From contig NC_073304.1 in assembly GCF_027595985.1 (NCBI RefSeq), positions 213,310,500-213,374,499 of the forward strand: a stretch of DNA of 64,000 nt, given 5' to 3'. The first letter of the stretch is position 1. Each line of letters begins with the position of its first letter. Below, piece after piece: positions 42,728-56,200 of this stretch. Origin of the DNA: Sorex araneus (Eukaryota; Chordata; Mammalia; Eulipotyphla; Soricidae). Position numbers and translations under genes: made by a program. The notes below the pieces were generated by a model. That model was given only the letters and a program-made list of their open reading frames with translations. It did no database searches and had not been told where the DNA came from.

Positions 42728-45700
42728 CTGGAAGAAAACCAGAGGAGCACCCCCAGGTTTGCTCTGCAGCCAGACCAGCAGCCATGCACGGAGATGACCG
42801 AGTACCACCGAGAGCACAATGCTGGAGAGGGGAACGACAGAGCTGCAGGAGACTCTGTCCCACTTCGGTGTTTGCAAATCACTGGTGTCCTTAACCTGTC
42901 TGGTACAGTGGCCTTGGACCAATGGTAGTGGGAGAATCTAGATGGGCTCTAGGGGTGACTGCGCCCTGATTCCCCGAGGCTGATTTTGTTTCCCGAGATT
43001 CTAGAGCAGGCACACTGAAATGTCACCAGGACTGATGTTCAGGGTCCGTGTGGTGCCGGGGACTAAAACCAGGACTCTCACCTACAGAGCAAGCACCCAG
43101 CCTTCTGTGCTGTCTGCCTGGCCTACATTATGACCTTTTTTTTTTTTTGGGTTTTTGGGTCACCCCCGGCGATGCTCAGGGGTTACTCCTGGCTCATGCA
43201 CTCAGGAATTACTCCTGGCGGTGCTCGGGGGACCATATGGGATGCTGGGATTCGAACCTGGGTTGGCCGCGTGCAAGGCAAACGCCCTACCCGCTGTGTT
43301 ATTGCTCCAGCCCCTCACTATGGCCTTTTTTCCCTTTTTTTGGTCACACCTGGCGGTTCTCAGCGGTCACTCCTAGCTCTGCACCGAGGAATCACTGCTG
43401 GCGGGGCTTGGGGGACCATATGGGATGCTGAAGATTGAGCCTAGGTTGGCCACATGCAAGGCAAATGCCCAGCCTGCTGTACTATCGCTCCGGCCCCCTG
43501 TGGCCTTCCTGATGCTCTGCCCTCACCAGGCCCACCTCCCTCTTCTCCGTGAGCTCCTCCCCTCGAGACTAGGTGCGCGAGAGTCAGGACCTAGCCCCAC
43601 CCAGGCGCCCCACTCGTGGCTCCGCTTCCCTCACACCGTGCGTGGCTGGAGCTCACAGAATGTGGATTGCGGGAGCAGGAGAGGGCGAGGCGTGGCGTGG
43701 ACACTGCACACACACCTCGGTGTATAGTCTGTGCGTGTACTTCTCCATCACCAGGGGGTCGGTGGGCTCCTGTGAAGGGCCAGTGCTGTAGTGTGCCTGG
43801 AAGACCCTGTCCCGACTGGCAGATTTGAGGGGCTTCTTGTCGTCCCTGGCCTTGTGCTTCTTGCTGTTGAACCGGTCTTGCTGTGGGTGGTGGGGTTGGG
43901 AGGCAGGGGACAGAGACATATGCGGCGTCAGCTGCTCCCCATTCCCCGGTGGTGGTGGTGTGTGGGGGGGGTCTAAGGCCCCGCCCCGGTCCCAACCCAG
44001 CTCCGCGCCCGCCCTCGAGAGCGCCTCCACACCGGGTCCTGGCGAGTCTCCTTCGCGGGCGACTTGGCCCCCTTCTTATCCTCTCTCTCTCGGGTGCCCA
44101 GTAGTTTCCTCTCCTGGGCTGTTCCTTTCCGGTCCTCCTTCATGGCTCTCCCAGTTGAGGCTTTCCCTTCTAAAACCAGAGGCGACCTTGGGCGTGGGAG
44201 GAACAGAAGCCCCAAGAGCCTTGCAGACAGCCAGAGCTGGAGTCAGGGCCGGCTCGGCCCCACCCTGGACACAGAGCCCTGTGCGGGACTAGGGGCAGGG
44301 GGCAGGGTGGGCTGGGGTCTGGTTCCAGCTCTACCTCTCCACGGGGGGCACTTGCTCGGGCGGGCACCTCTGACACAAGGGCACTGAGCTAGGGCAGCGC
44401 GGGGGCCCCACCTCCCGGCAGCAGGCCCTGCCCCGTGGTACCAACCTAAGACGGACATGGTGGCATGGCTGCGAAGGGCCTGACCGTGCTCCTCGGGCAC
44501 ATCCAAGTAGATGGTTTCCTTCTCTGGCAGGCCCAGCAGGGACCTCAGCCACAGGGCGTGGCCCACCAGGTTGTCAATCAGGTCCCGCCACAGACACAAG
44601 CTAGGAGGCAAGACTCATACGGGGACACGGTTCCTGCACACATGGGACACGGTTCCCTCCCACACATGGGGGACATGGTTCCTGCCCACACACAGGACAC
44701 GGTTCCTGCCCACACATGGGGGACACGGTTCCCTCCCACACACGGGAGCATGCTTTCCCCATACATGGGGACATGGTTCCCTTCCACATATGGAGACATG
44801 GTTCCCTCCCACACCCAGGACACAGTTCTGGCCTACACATGGGACATGCTTCCCCCACACATGGGGGACATGGTTCCCTCCCACACATGGGAACATGTTT
44901 CCCCCATACATGGGGTCGTGATTCCCTTCCACACACGGGGACACGGTTCCCTCCCACACATGGGACACGCTTCCCCCACACATGGGGACACGGTTCCTCC
45001 ACACACAGGATATGGTTCCTGCCCACACATGGGACATGGTTCTTCCACACACGGGACACTGTTCCTCCACACATGGGACACAGTTCCCTCCCACACACGG
45101 GAACATGCTTCCCCCATACATGGGGACATGATTCTCTTCCACACATGGGGACATGGTTCCCTCCCACACACAGGACACAGTTCCCACCCACACCCGGGAC
45201 ATAATTCCAGCCCCACATGGAACATGCTTCCCCCACACATGGGGGACATGGTTCCCTCCCACACACGGGAACATGCTTCCCCCATACATGGGGTCGTGAT
45301 TCCCTTCCACACACAGGGACACGGTTCCCTCCCACACATGGGACACGGTTCCTCCACACATGGGGACACGGTTCCTCCACACACAGGATATGGTTCCTGC
45401 CCACACATGGGACATTGTTGGATATCATTGGTTTGTCCTTTCCCCCTTGCCACTAGGAGCTTAGGTTTATCAGTCACACCCATCAAAGTGCTCCCGAGTC
45501 ACTCCCATTCCTTTGTTTATCTGTAACCACTTCTACCAGTTTATCTGCTCTTCCCTTAATATGACTGCTAATTTGTAAGGTCAGAACTTCCTAGGACACT
45601 GAATATTATAACATTGCCTTTCTCTCCTCTTTATGCCTTTTGAATAATTTACTTTAAAGCTATGTCTTTTTTGTATAGACACAAGAAGACAATATTATGT

Positions 45701-48700
45701 TTTTATAACTTAGGACTTAATTGGCCTCAAATATTATTCCCTCCTGGGCATCTGCTTTCTCCACTTAAGCCTCAGTTGCCCTCAGTTCCTAGCACCCCAA
45801 AGTAGGGTCCCCGACGTGGGATGGGAAGGATCCAGGGCAAGCGGTGAGTTATGTGCTACCCTGACATCGAGATGGGCCTGGCCAAAGTGCCTAATTCTTA
45901 ACTATAAGTTAAGAGCTTGATCATAGACAAATGCCGTCATGATCCAATAGTAATTATGAGACTGGGACCCTGCCAGGGATAGGAAAGACTGATCTGTCCT
46001 GAGCACTGTAGTCTGAGATTGTGATGGCCCCAGGAGAGCAATTCTATAAGCTTTAATGCATCTCTTATTGTGTCCATACAAAATGATTAATATTATGAAT
46101 TCTTATATGTTTGCTGGCTGAGGAGAAGAGAAACACATTCATGGGACTCTACCCTTGGGTGGATCCTCCTGCTGAAAGAGAATTAAGTCCTAGGAGAAGC
46201 ATCCCCTGAGGGAAAAGAACCTTACTCTATTGCTGACCACACCTATGTGTATGCCCCAACCCCCTCATGCTGTGGAGATTTAACTAGGCTGTAAGAGTGG
46301 GTTGGGGGGCCAGATCCACAGGGGCCAGATCCACAGATCGAGAGAGAGACCGAGAGTTGGAATGGAAGCAGGAGGGAGAATGAAGTAGGATGGCGGAGAA
46401 AGAAGAGGAGAGTTCCAGAGGAGAGTGTATAGAGGGAAGATTGGAATAAACTGCAAGTGAGACCAACCATCTTGGCTCCGTTCCTTCCTTCACCTGCCTT
46501 GCCGCCCGCACCCTTTCTTTTTATTTTTGTGTTTTACACAGGACATGGTTCTTCCACACACAGGACACTGTTCCTCCACACATGGGACACAGTTCCCTCC
46601 CACACACGGGAACATGCTTCCCCCATACATGGGGACATGATTCTCTTCCACACATGGGGACATGGTTCCCTCCCACACACAGGACACAGTTCCCACCCAC
46701 ACCCGGGACATAATTCCAGCCCCACATGGAACATGCTTCCCCCACACATGGGGGACATGGTTCCCTCCCACACTCAGGAACATGCTTCCCCCATCCATGG
46801 GGTCATGGTTCCCTTCCACACACGGGGACACGGTTCCCTCCCACACATGGGATACACTTCCCACATACATGGGGACACGGTTCCTCCACATACAGGATAT
46901 AGTTCCCGCCCACACATGGGGACACAGTTCCTCCATACACAGGGAACATTCCTCCATCCCAGTTCCGAGCTGTGGGTCTTTCACAGGATGGGGAACTGCG
47001 GTGACCCAGGGCAATGGGACATCCTCACTGGCACCCCAGAGAGTACTCAGTGGGGAGTGCTCAGGCGGCAGCTGGGGTCAGGGCACCTGGAGGCCCCGTC
47101 TCACCTCCCACCCGACATCAGTGCTAAGCTTGGGGTCTGGCCCCACCTGAAGGAGTAGGGATGGGACCTCACAGGAAGGAGGGACTTGCTCAAGAGTCCC
47201 CGGGCGTGTGGCTGAGGAGCCAGTGGTGGAAGTTTCCATGGCCAGGCCACACCCTCTCTCTGGCTCTCATGCCCCACTCAGGGAATAGCTGGGCTCACTG
47301 GGCTGTGACGGCCCAGCAGAAAGCAGCGTGGGTGGGGGGCGGGGGGGAGGGCCCAGGCGGGGGCCACGGCAAGCCGTGCTGGGGGAGGTGCTGGGCGGGC
47401 GGCACCTACCCCATTTGATGCCGGAAGTCAGACTGCAGCGGTCTCGGGTCCTTACAGAGCTTCTCCATGATCTTGTTGAGCCCGATGAGGGCGTCTTCTC
47501 TCTGGTTCTCCTCAGGGAGGGCCATCGTACTCTGTCAGGGCCATAGACACCATGGCGTCAGCTCCGCCCGGACACCGAGGCGCCCCGTGTCCCTGGGTGT
47601 GTGTGTGTGTGTGGTTGGGGGGTGCTTGGCAAGGTGGGGACAGGTGGTCAGGAGGGCAAGACGTCATGGCACTGACCAGAGGTGTGTGCGGGGGAGCCCA
47701 GGACCCCCAGGAGAGACTTTCTGTAGGGTCTGCAGGGGAGAAACCTGCAGGATCTCCCCACCGTAATGTCCTCCCCTCCCCACCGATACTTCCTCAGAGG
47801 ATGTGTCTCTTGGAGCCCCCCACAGAGGGCCGGCATCCCCCACCCCTGCTGTTCTCCAGCCACCGGGGGCGGCGGTGGTGGTGGGGTGGGGCAGGACCTC
47901 TCTGAAGTCCTTCAGGGAAAGGTTCCACTCGGGCAGAGAGCCCCTGCGGGCGTTCTGGAGTTGGTCCTCCTCCTCCAGCACGCCCTCCATGATCTTCTTC
48001 CACGACTTCCTGGTGGACGCTTTCGACTTGATGGGCCCATAGGAGGCGTCGACGACCTTGAGGACATTGGGCTCCTGCTTGCGCCCTTGGGTGCATCTCA
48101 CCGGTAACATCGGCTTCTGAGGCAGCTCCTTGGTCTTGGGCATCAGCGGGGCGTACCGGCACCACAGCTCCTGCAGGTTCTGGACCACCTCGTACTGGTA
48201 ACACAGCTGCAGCCACCGGGGAGCAACCGGGAACAATGCATGAGGGGTGCCAGGACCGAGCCGGCCCACAGGGCCTCCCAGGGAGCGCTGGCGGGGGAGG
48301 GCCGGAGAGCCAGCGGCCCCCTCCTCCCTCAGACTCTCCAGCTTCAAGCATTCTATGCCCTGGGGCTTCTGGGCCAGACTTGGGGCTTCTGAGCAGGCGG
48401 ACCCCACCCTGTATGAGGCTCCGAGCTCACCTGGCATCTTCTCCTGGGCGGGGAGATCTTGGACCGAGGGCTAAACCTCTCGGCGCCTCGAGACCGGAGA
48501 GATCGTACAGCAGGTAGGGCACTTACTTCCCTGGTACCCCATAGGGTCCCCCGAGCCCTGACTGGGAGTGATCCCTGAGCACGGAGTCAGGAGTAAGCCC
48601 TAAGCACTGCCAGGTCTGGCCCCTAAACTGAAACGAACTAAAAGCCCTCAGTGTGCCTCCATCATTCAGGAGAACGGGCGGCTTCTGAAAAGAGCCATCA

Positions 48701-51700
48701 ACCAGGGTCACTACGAGCAGGCCAGGACTCCCCATACCGGGACATGGGGTGGGGGTGGGGCGGCCGGTGAGGGTGTGCTGGCACGTCCCCTCGGGCCCGG
48801 CAGGGCGGGCCTGTACCTGGGGGTTCTTGTGCCGGAACACATCCTCCTCGGTGAGGTAACTGTCCACGGGCGAGCTGGGGCGCTCGGGGGTCAGGATGCC
48901 CTGCAGCAGCTCCTCCATCACGCTGTCCACCACGGTGTAGGCCTCTTGCGTGGCCAGCTTTTTCTGGGCGCGTGGAGAGGGGCGCGTGGCTGTTCAGGCT
49001 CCCGAGCCCAGGGGCAGCCTGAGGGGAGCCTGGCGCTTTCCCAGGGGACAGGTACCTGCCATTGTCTGACGGTCCCACACCCACAGCTGGGGCCACAGCT
49101 CACACAGAGGCCAGCCCTGGGGCAGTGGGTAAGGGAGCCGACCGGACATTTGCCCAAACTGTCTTTCCTCCCCCGCCTTCCTTCCCCTGCAAGGGGGGGA
49201 ACAGCCCGTGACTGGTGTGTGCTCAGAGGCCAAAGCGGGGTGAAAGTTCAGCTTTCACCACGGCAGAGGTGACCCCTCCATGAAACAGATCTGGAGGGTG
49301 GGCGGCTACAGCTCCCAGTCCCCGTCACACGCCCTCCTCGCTGTTGGCCCCAGGAGTTAGCGCAGCTGCACACACACACAGTCCCAGACAGCGGATCTGA
49401 ACCCGACATGGCACCTCTTTCCAACCTGGCTGGGGGCCTGGCATCAGCAGGCCCAAACTGCCCCTACCTGCCTTGCCCACCCACTCCCTCCTCCCATCTT
49501 AGACACCACAGAGCCCAGCTGAGCACGGGGCGGGCAGGAGGTTCTGTCTGTCTGTGAACCTGCAGGCAGGGAATGTGGGCCTGGGCAGTCTTTCCAGGAC
49601 GGCCACCGAGCCCCATCTCCCCGGTGCCTTACCTGTAGTGATATCCTGTCTTCCCGGAAAAGGTCTTGGGTCAGGGAGATGGCATGGAGATTCACCAGCA
49701 GGAGTGCGCCCCCTAAAAGGATGGGGTGCGTTGCGAATTCCCAGCACTCCCTGAAGATCCCAGCATCCGCAGACTTGAAGAAGAAGGTAAAAGTTTTCGT
49801 TTCTTCGGGCAGAATCACACCTGAGAGGCCAGAGACAGAGGTTTCAACGGGCGGGAACCAGCTGAGGCCTGGTCTGCATGAACACACTTAACTGAGCCCC
49901 AAGCCCACATGTGCAGTTAACTGAAACCTGAGCCCATGTGTGCAGTTAACTGAGCCCCAAGCCCACGTGTGCAGTTAACTGAATCCGAGTCCATGAATGC
50001 ACACTTAACTAAGCCCCGAGCCCACATATACAGCGTTAACTGAGCCCCAGGGAGGATGACCATGTATGTGTTCAGGTTTTCCAGGACTGGGGTTCCCTGG
50101 CCTCTCAGACTTTGAGAGCTAAGGTTGCGATAGTTCCAGACAAACAGGAAAGCTGGGCACCCTAGCAGAGGCACAGGAGCAGCTGAACCCCTAGATGGCT
50201 TCTGCTCCCTGGAGCTCATCTCCTTGATCTTGAGTTTTCCCCCCTCCCCTGCCAAGCCCCTGCCCCTGGCCCCTAGACATGGACAGACACATGTCAGAGA
50301 AGCAGGGACCAGAGACAAGGCGGGGACGAGGGGCTGTGACAGAGCCGGTGCCTTCCCGGTGGTGTACCTTCCCGGTTGTCAAAATAAAACTGTTGCACCC
50401 GGTTTCTCTTCATATCTCGGAAAGCGTCCAGCTGGGATCGCCGCTGCCAGTTGTACCAAATGACCACCGTGCCATTGTTGACTACGGTCAATTCCGAAGA
50501 TGTTTTCTGTCCTTCTATCGTTTCAAAGGTCAGCCGGACCTCAATTCCAACCTGCACCTGGGGAACGGGCAGCAAGGTGGGTCAAGCCCCTGCCCCAGGC
50601 CCTGCGATAGCTCTCAGGACAGGACCACCCCCACTAGGGGCTGATTCTGGGGTGACCATCACCAGTTAGAGGCAGAGACAGGCCAGATTTTATAGCTAAT
50701 GAGCATTCCTGCTCTCTGGCGTCTGAATGCTTGTTTTGAGCCTCTTCGAGCCATACCTGTGTGAGAAGGCCGGCTTATTTTCGTGCCAGGGGACTAGGGA
50801 GGAAGCGGGTGGCTGGTGATATCTTATCACCTTGTGGCTTGGTTATGACTCAGGTGAGCGCCGCCCTTCCTGTGCTGAGGCAGGGTGCAGGAGCGGACGA
50901 GGGCTCTCAAGGAGACGGCAAGACACACAGGCCCTCAGAGCAGCAGGGCGCGGGGCGGGAAGGTGGCGTTACCTTCTCCTCCGAGCTGCTCTCTCGGATC
51001 CAGCAAGCAGGCTTCCCGCAGAAGAGCAGAGAAGGGCCCAGAATGGGCATGGATTCCACGTCGCAGTCGACGTCGTTAGCCAGCAAGTCTCTGCAGGAAG
51101 AGCCAGTTGCTTCCCTTTGTGGCGGCAGCCCCCAGGACAGCCTCTGGAGCCCACGGCACTCGTGCTGGCGTGTCTAATGGTGGTGGTGGTGGGGGGGGGC
51201 CTGGCCCTGCTCTCCACTGAATTACCACCTCCCCATCCCCCACTCCTCCCTCAGGCTCTGGACCATCCTGTGTGTTCGCACAGCGGGCGGGATCTTAGAA
51301 ATACAGAGATTCCTCCCAGAGCGCTGGGCAGAGCAGGCAGGTCGGGAGGAGACCCCCTTACCAGCAGAGGACGTCTCGGAGATCCCTGTTAGGGAGCGGG
51401 AACCGGGAGGGGAGCAGGTGGCAAGACAAAAGCTAGCGCAGGTGCCAGCTCCTTGAGAAGGGGCTCGAGGAGAGGGTGGTGGCAGTTAGGGAGAGGCCTG
51501 CACGGCGGCAGCCTGGCTTCACGGTGAGGGTGCCCTTGAATTCTGGCGGGTGCCAGAGGAAGGCCACTGGCCAGCCTCCCCCCCACCCCCCGGGGGCCTG
51601 ACTCACAGGAGCGTCGTGGCTTCAGAGGTGCTCCTCTTGCTCTCTTCAACCACCGAGAAGTTTTCCACTGTGACCGTTGAGAGAGGCCGGCCTTTCCCCA

Positions 51701-53207
51701 CCACCTCCAGGCCTTCGATATCCTCAGGAAGACCGAGAAAGGAACGAACGACTCGCTCGCTGGGGACGGCTCCCCTATGGGGCAGGGGACTGGGGCCACC
51801 GAGACCCGGCCAACCTGCTGGCTGAAGTCCAGCTCCTCCATGATGCTCTGCAGCTCCTTGCGCCGGTAGACGAGGAACAGGCTCCGGTCCCACGTGTAGC
51901 GGTACCACGCTTCCTGCTGGCCCAGCAATCCTGCAGCGGGACCCGGTGACAGCTGTCACGGCGCCTCCTGTCCCACCCAGTCTCCGGGGGCGCGGAGACC
52001 CCCTGCCCAGCACCAGTTCTGGAAAGCTAAAGAACAAAGTCTCCCGTCCTTCCGTCCAAACCTCCTGCAGCTCAGGGGCCCTACGGAGAAATGAGTTTCC
52101 AGAGTGCAAAGCCAGGAATAAGCTCTGAGCACAGCCAGATGTGGCCCAAAAAGGAAAAGATAAGAAACAAACTAACAAACAAACAAACAAACAAAAAACA
52201 GCTGTGGAACAGGAGAGATAGTACAAGGGTTAAGGTGCTTGCCTTGCATGCAGCCAATCCTGGTTTTATCCCCATAGCCCCAGGAAAGAGAGAGAGCAGG
52301 TGTACCACGAACACAGGAGGCTGACGGAATGATGCTTTCCTCAAAGCCATAGTCAGAAAGTAGGCAACGAGAAACATGCAGAACTCAGGGCAGGGATATA
52401 GTTCAGCCCAGTAAGTCAACAGTGTCATTTCCACATACGATCAAGGGAAAACTCAGAAATCTTTTTTCTTTATTTTGGTTTTTGGGTCACACAGCAGTGC
52501 TCAGAAATCACCCCTGGTGGGTCTTGGGGTACCACATGGGGTGTCAGGGATTGAATCCAGGTCAGCCGCAACGTAAGCGCCCTGCCTGCTGCACTCTCTC
52601 TCAGGCACACAGAAACTTATTATTATTTTTTTTTTTAGGCTAAACTCTGAACACCAGCACGTGGCTGCTACCCACAGCTCTTCCTGGGCCACCCTTGCCC
52701 CATCCTGGTGGCCCAACCCCTTCAGCACTCGGGGAGGCCAGCAGACAGCGAGGCCTCTCGGCCGGCCCCCCTGCTTCTCCCGCCCTGCCTCCATATCCCT
52801 GGCGAGGCAGGCCCGTCCCCTGCGGCTCACCTGTCTCTACCTGGACAGAGCGGGGCTTTCGGACGTGGGTGATGGGCTCCAGCAGCCCTCGCTGCGTCTT
52901 GGTCTTGGTCATTACCAGACCTGTGTCTTCATCGCCCAGATTTTCCAGTCGACTCCAGAACCCGTTGGACTCCTGGGTGACCTAGAGAGGGAGCACAGAC
53001 AAGTCCGACCAGGCAGATGACGTGGGAAAATGCTGGTGGGCACCGGGCAGGCGGTAGCCAGAGACACAGGCACCCCACCTGGAGGGTCCTGTTCTCCCTA
53101 AGAACACCACTTGTTTGTTGGGGCCGGGCAATCGGCCAGCATGCAGGGCTCTTGCCTGGCACACGGCTGACCCGGCTCTGATCCCTGGCAGCCCAGGTGG
53201 TCCCCTG

Positions 53208-53239
<32 letters not shown>

Positions 53240-56200
53240 TCTTTTTGGGTCACACCCAGCAATGCACAGGGGTCACTCCTGGCTCATGTACTCAGGAATC
53301 ACCCCTGGCGGCGCTCAGGGGACCATATGGGATGCTGGGATTTGAACCCGGGTCGGCCGCGTGCAAGGCAAACGCCCTACCCGCTGTGCTATCACTCCAG
53401 CCCCCTGTCCCCTGAGTTCTTTAGGAGTGATTTCTGAGTGCAGAGTCAGCAGTAACCCGTGAGCACTACTGTGTGTGGCTCCAAACCAAAAATAAATGAA
53501 AAAATAACAATGAAGGAGGTTCCGTGGTGGCCTCTCCTGCCCCTGACAGGTATCCCCAGTTGGTACGGTATAATGGGCCAGAACCCAGCATGTGGGGCCA
53601 GCGTGGTAGCATGGCGGGTAGGGCATTTGCCTTGCACCCGGCCAACCCAGGTTTGATCCCCGGCATCCCCTGAGTCCTGCCAGGAGTAATTCCTGAGCCA
53701 GGAGTAACCTCTGAGCATGGCTGGGTGTCACCCAGAAAGAAAAGGGGAAAAAAGAGCCCAGCACGGTGACCTGGCCCCTCTGAAGGCCGGACCTGCAGCT
53801 CTTGTTTTGGGGGCCGCACTGAACTGTGCTCAGAGCTTACTCCTGGCTCTGCACTCCGGGTTTACTCCTGGTGGGCTTGGGGGATCATATGAGGTTCTGG
53901 GAATCAAATCAGAGCAAGGGAAATGCCCCCCCCCCATGTCCTATTGCTCAGGCCCAGAGCCTGAAAGCCTAAAAGCTTCGGCTTTTAGGATATTTAGTTT
54001 CCGGTGGGGCTGGAGCGATAGCACAGCGGTTGGGCGTTCACCTTTCACGCGGCCAACCCGAGTTCGATTCCTCCGCCCCTCTCGGAGAGCCCGGCAAGCT
54101 ACCGAGAGTATCGAGCCCACGCGGCAGAGCCTGGCAAGCTACCCGTGTGTATTAGATATGCCAAAAACAGTAACAATAAGTCTCTCAATGAGAGACGTTA
54201 CTGGTGCCCGCTCAAACAAATCGATGAGCAAGGGGATGACAGTGACAGTGACAGTTTCCGGTGATGTCTTTTATGTGCACTACCCGTGATCACCACAGAG
54301 GGCGCCATCCCACCCACCGTTCACTAATACAACTTAATAGAGGCTTAGAGACCCCAGCAACATTAGGCAATGCATAGACCTCTCTGTCTCTGTTTCTGTC
54401 TCTGTCTCTCTTTCTCTCTCTGCCTCTCTGTCTCTCTGTCTCTGTCTCTCTGTCTCTGTCTCTGTCTCTGAGGGGAACACACCCAGCGGAGCTCAGGACT
54501 CACTCCTGGCAGGACTCAGGGGACCATATGCGGTGCCAGACAGGAATGCCACCCAGGTCCACCTCATGCTAGGCAAGTGAACCCACTGTACTCTCTCTCC
54601 TGCTCCCCTCCTCTTTGTGTGGTTCTGGCGATCAAACGAAGATGTGCTGGGTCCACAACAGAGCAACCTGCGACAGCCTGGGAGCCTGCAGACAGGCCCC
54701 TCCTCCCGGGCCTTACCTTCCCGTCGTGCTGAGTGGGCAGAGCTCGGTCAAGGAGCTCCCGCTCCTCCTGGATCCGTCTGTAGGTCTCCCCGCTATGCAT
54801 CAGCAGCTCGCCGACCGGCTTCTTCAGACGCTCTAGAGAGCCACCCTCCACCAAATCAGGCCCCTCACCCCGCCAGCCCCACTCGCTGGGCTGATTCTGG
54901 CTCCTGGAGGGCCTCGGAGCAAGCAGCATTTGGAAGGAAGCTACAGCAAGGCGAAACCTGCCCGGACCCCAGCTCTGGAGGGACGTGGGGAGGGGAGAGA
55001 CCCCTGTGAATCTTGCAGCCCCTGTGGTCAGGCGGGAGCCCCGGGGCCCTCCGCTCACCGCTGAGCGCCTCCTGCTGCTTCTTCCGCAGGGCAAGGTTGC
55101 GCTGCCAGTTTTTCAGAAAGTTGTGCTGCAGAGGCAGGTGGGCCTTTTCTTCTTTGGGGGACCTGTCCTTCAGCTCGTCCTCAGTGGACGAGAGGTTCAG
55201 CTCGCAGGGCGGGATGTGGATGAGCTCGGCCAGCTGCAGGAAGCAGTGCATGGAGAGCAGGGCTGAGTGGTGACCGCTCACGGCTTGAGTCCCTGCTGTC
55301 CCTCCAGGACAGCAAAGGGGCAAAACCACGGGGGCCGGGGAAACTGACAGAGCGCCGTCGGCCTTTCTCCCTGGAGCAGGACTGCGGCTGGAAGATGCGA
55401 GGCAATCAGCATGTCCACACTACTCACAGCTGATGCCAAGGGACACCTCGGCCGGCGGGGTGGCTGAGCCACCTCCACACAGCCCCTGCCCCTCAGAGTC
55501 TTTCATGGGACCTGGAACCTGGAGAACTGAGTGCGAGGAGGCGCTGGCTGGTGGGAGGAGTCTGTGACCTCTGTGGCCCCAGAAGCATCCCTGTCCTCTG
55601 AATGCTGTCAGGAACCAGGAGAACGGGAACGTGCACAGAGCAGCAGTAGGGAGGAGGAAGCCTGAGCCCCGATGTCTGTGGGAGGTCAGTCTCATCCGAC
55701 CCAGACACACTCTCTAAATTCCTCCAGGCACCTCCAAGTCCTTCCTGTAACTTTCTGCCTTCAACTGAAACTTGTTTAAGCTGCCCTCACTAGTTTTTGG
55801 GGGGAGTGGGAATCATGTCCATCAAGAATCTAGGGCCCAGGCCTTCCGCCCAGGTAAGATCTGGAGCTGCGGTGCGAGAAACGAACCCTCTGCTCCTAAA
55901 GACTATGATCGAGAGGTCTTCTAACCCATTTTGGCACCCAGAGCGGCTTCTTGCAGAAATGCATCCAGACTGTGAACTGAGCTAAAATATCAGAAACCCA
56001 AAACCACGCAGCCGCAACAGCGGCCACACAAACTCAGAGTCTTCACTCTCAGCAATGAAAAGAAATTATTAAATGATGCCTTTTCAGCAGGCCTGATTGT
56101 TGGGGGGAAGTTCCAAACAATAATAGTGAGTTCTCTATTGAAATATTGAATGTATTCAAAGTATAGAGAGAATAAAGTGAAGATCATTAGCTACTTAGGT

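Noticed and set aside
44465-45526. A 353-codon plus-strand reading frame and opposite-strand Cys/Val/Gly-rich frames.
   Set aside because: They are translations of the CACACATGGG satellite, open only because the repeat lacks stops in those frames; no splice or homology support.
44610-46955. Regular short repeats resembling a CRISPR array.
   Set aside because: Units vary in length and sequence, have no unique spacers, lie in a mammalian intron and show higher-order duplication typical of a minisatellite.
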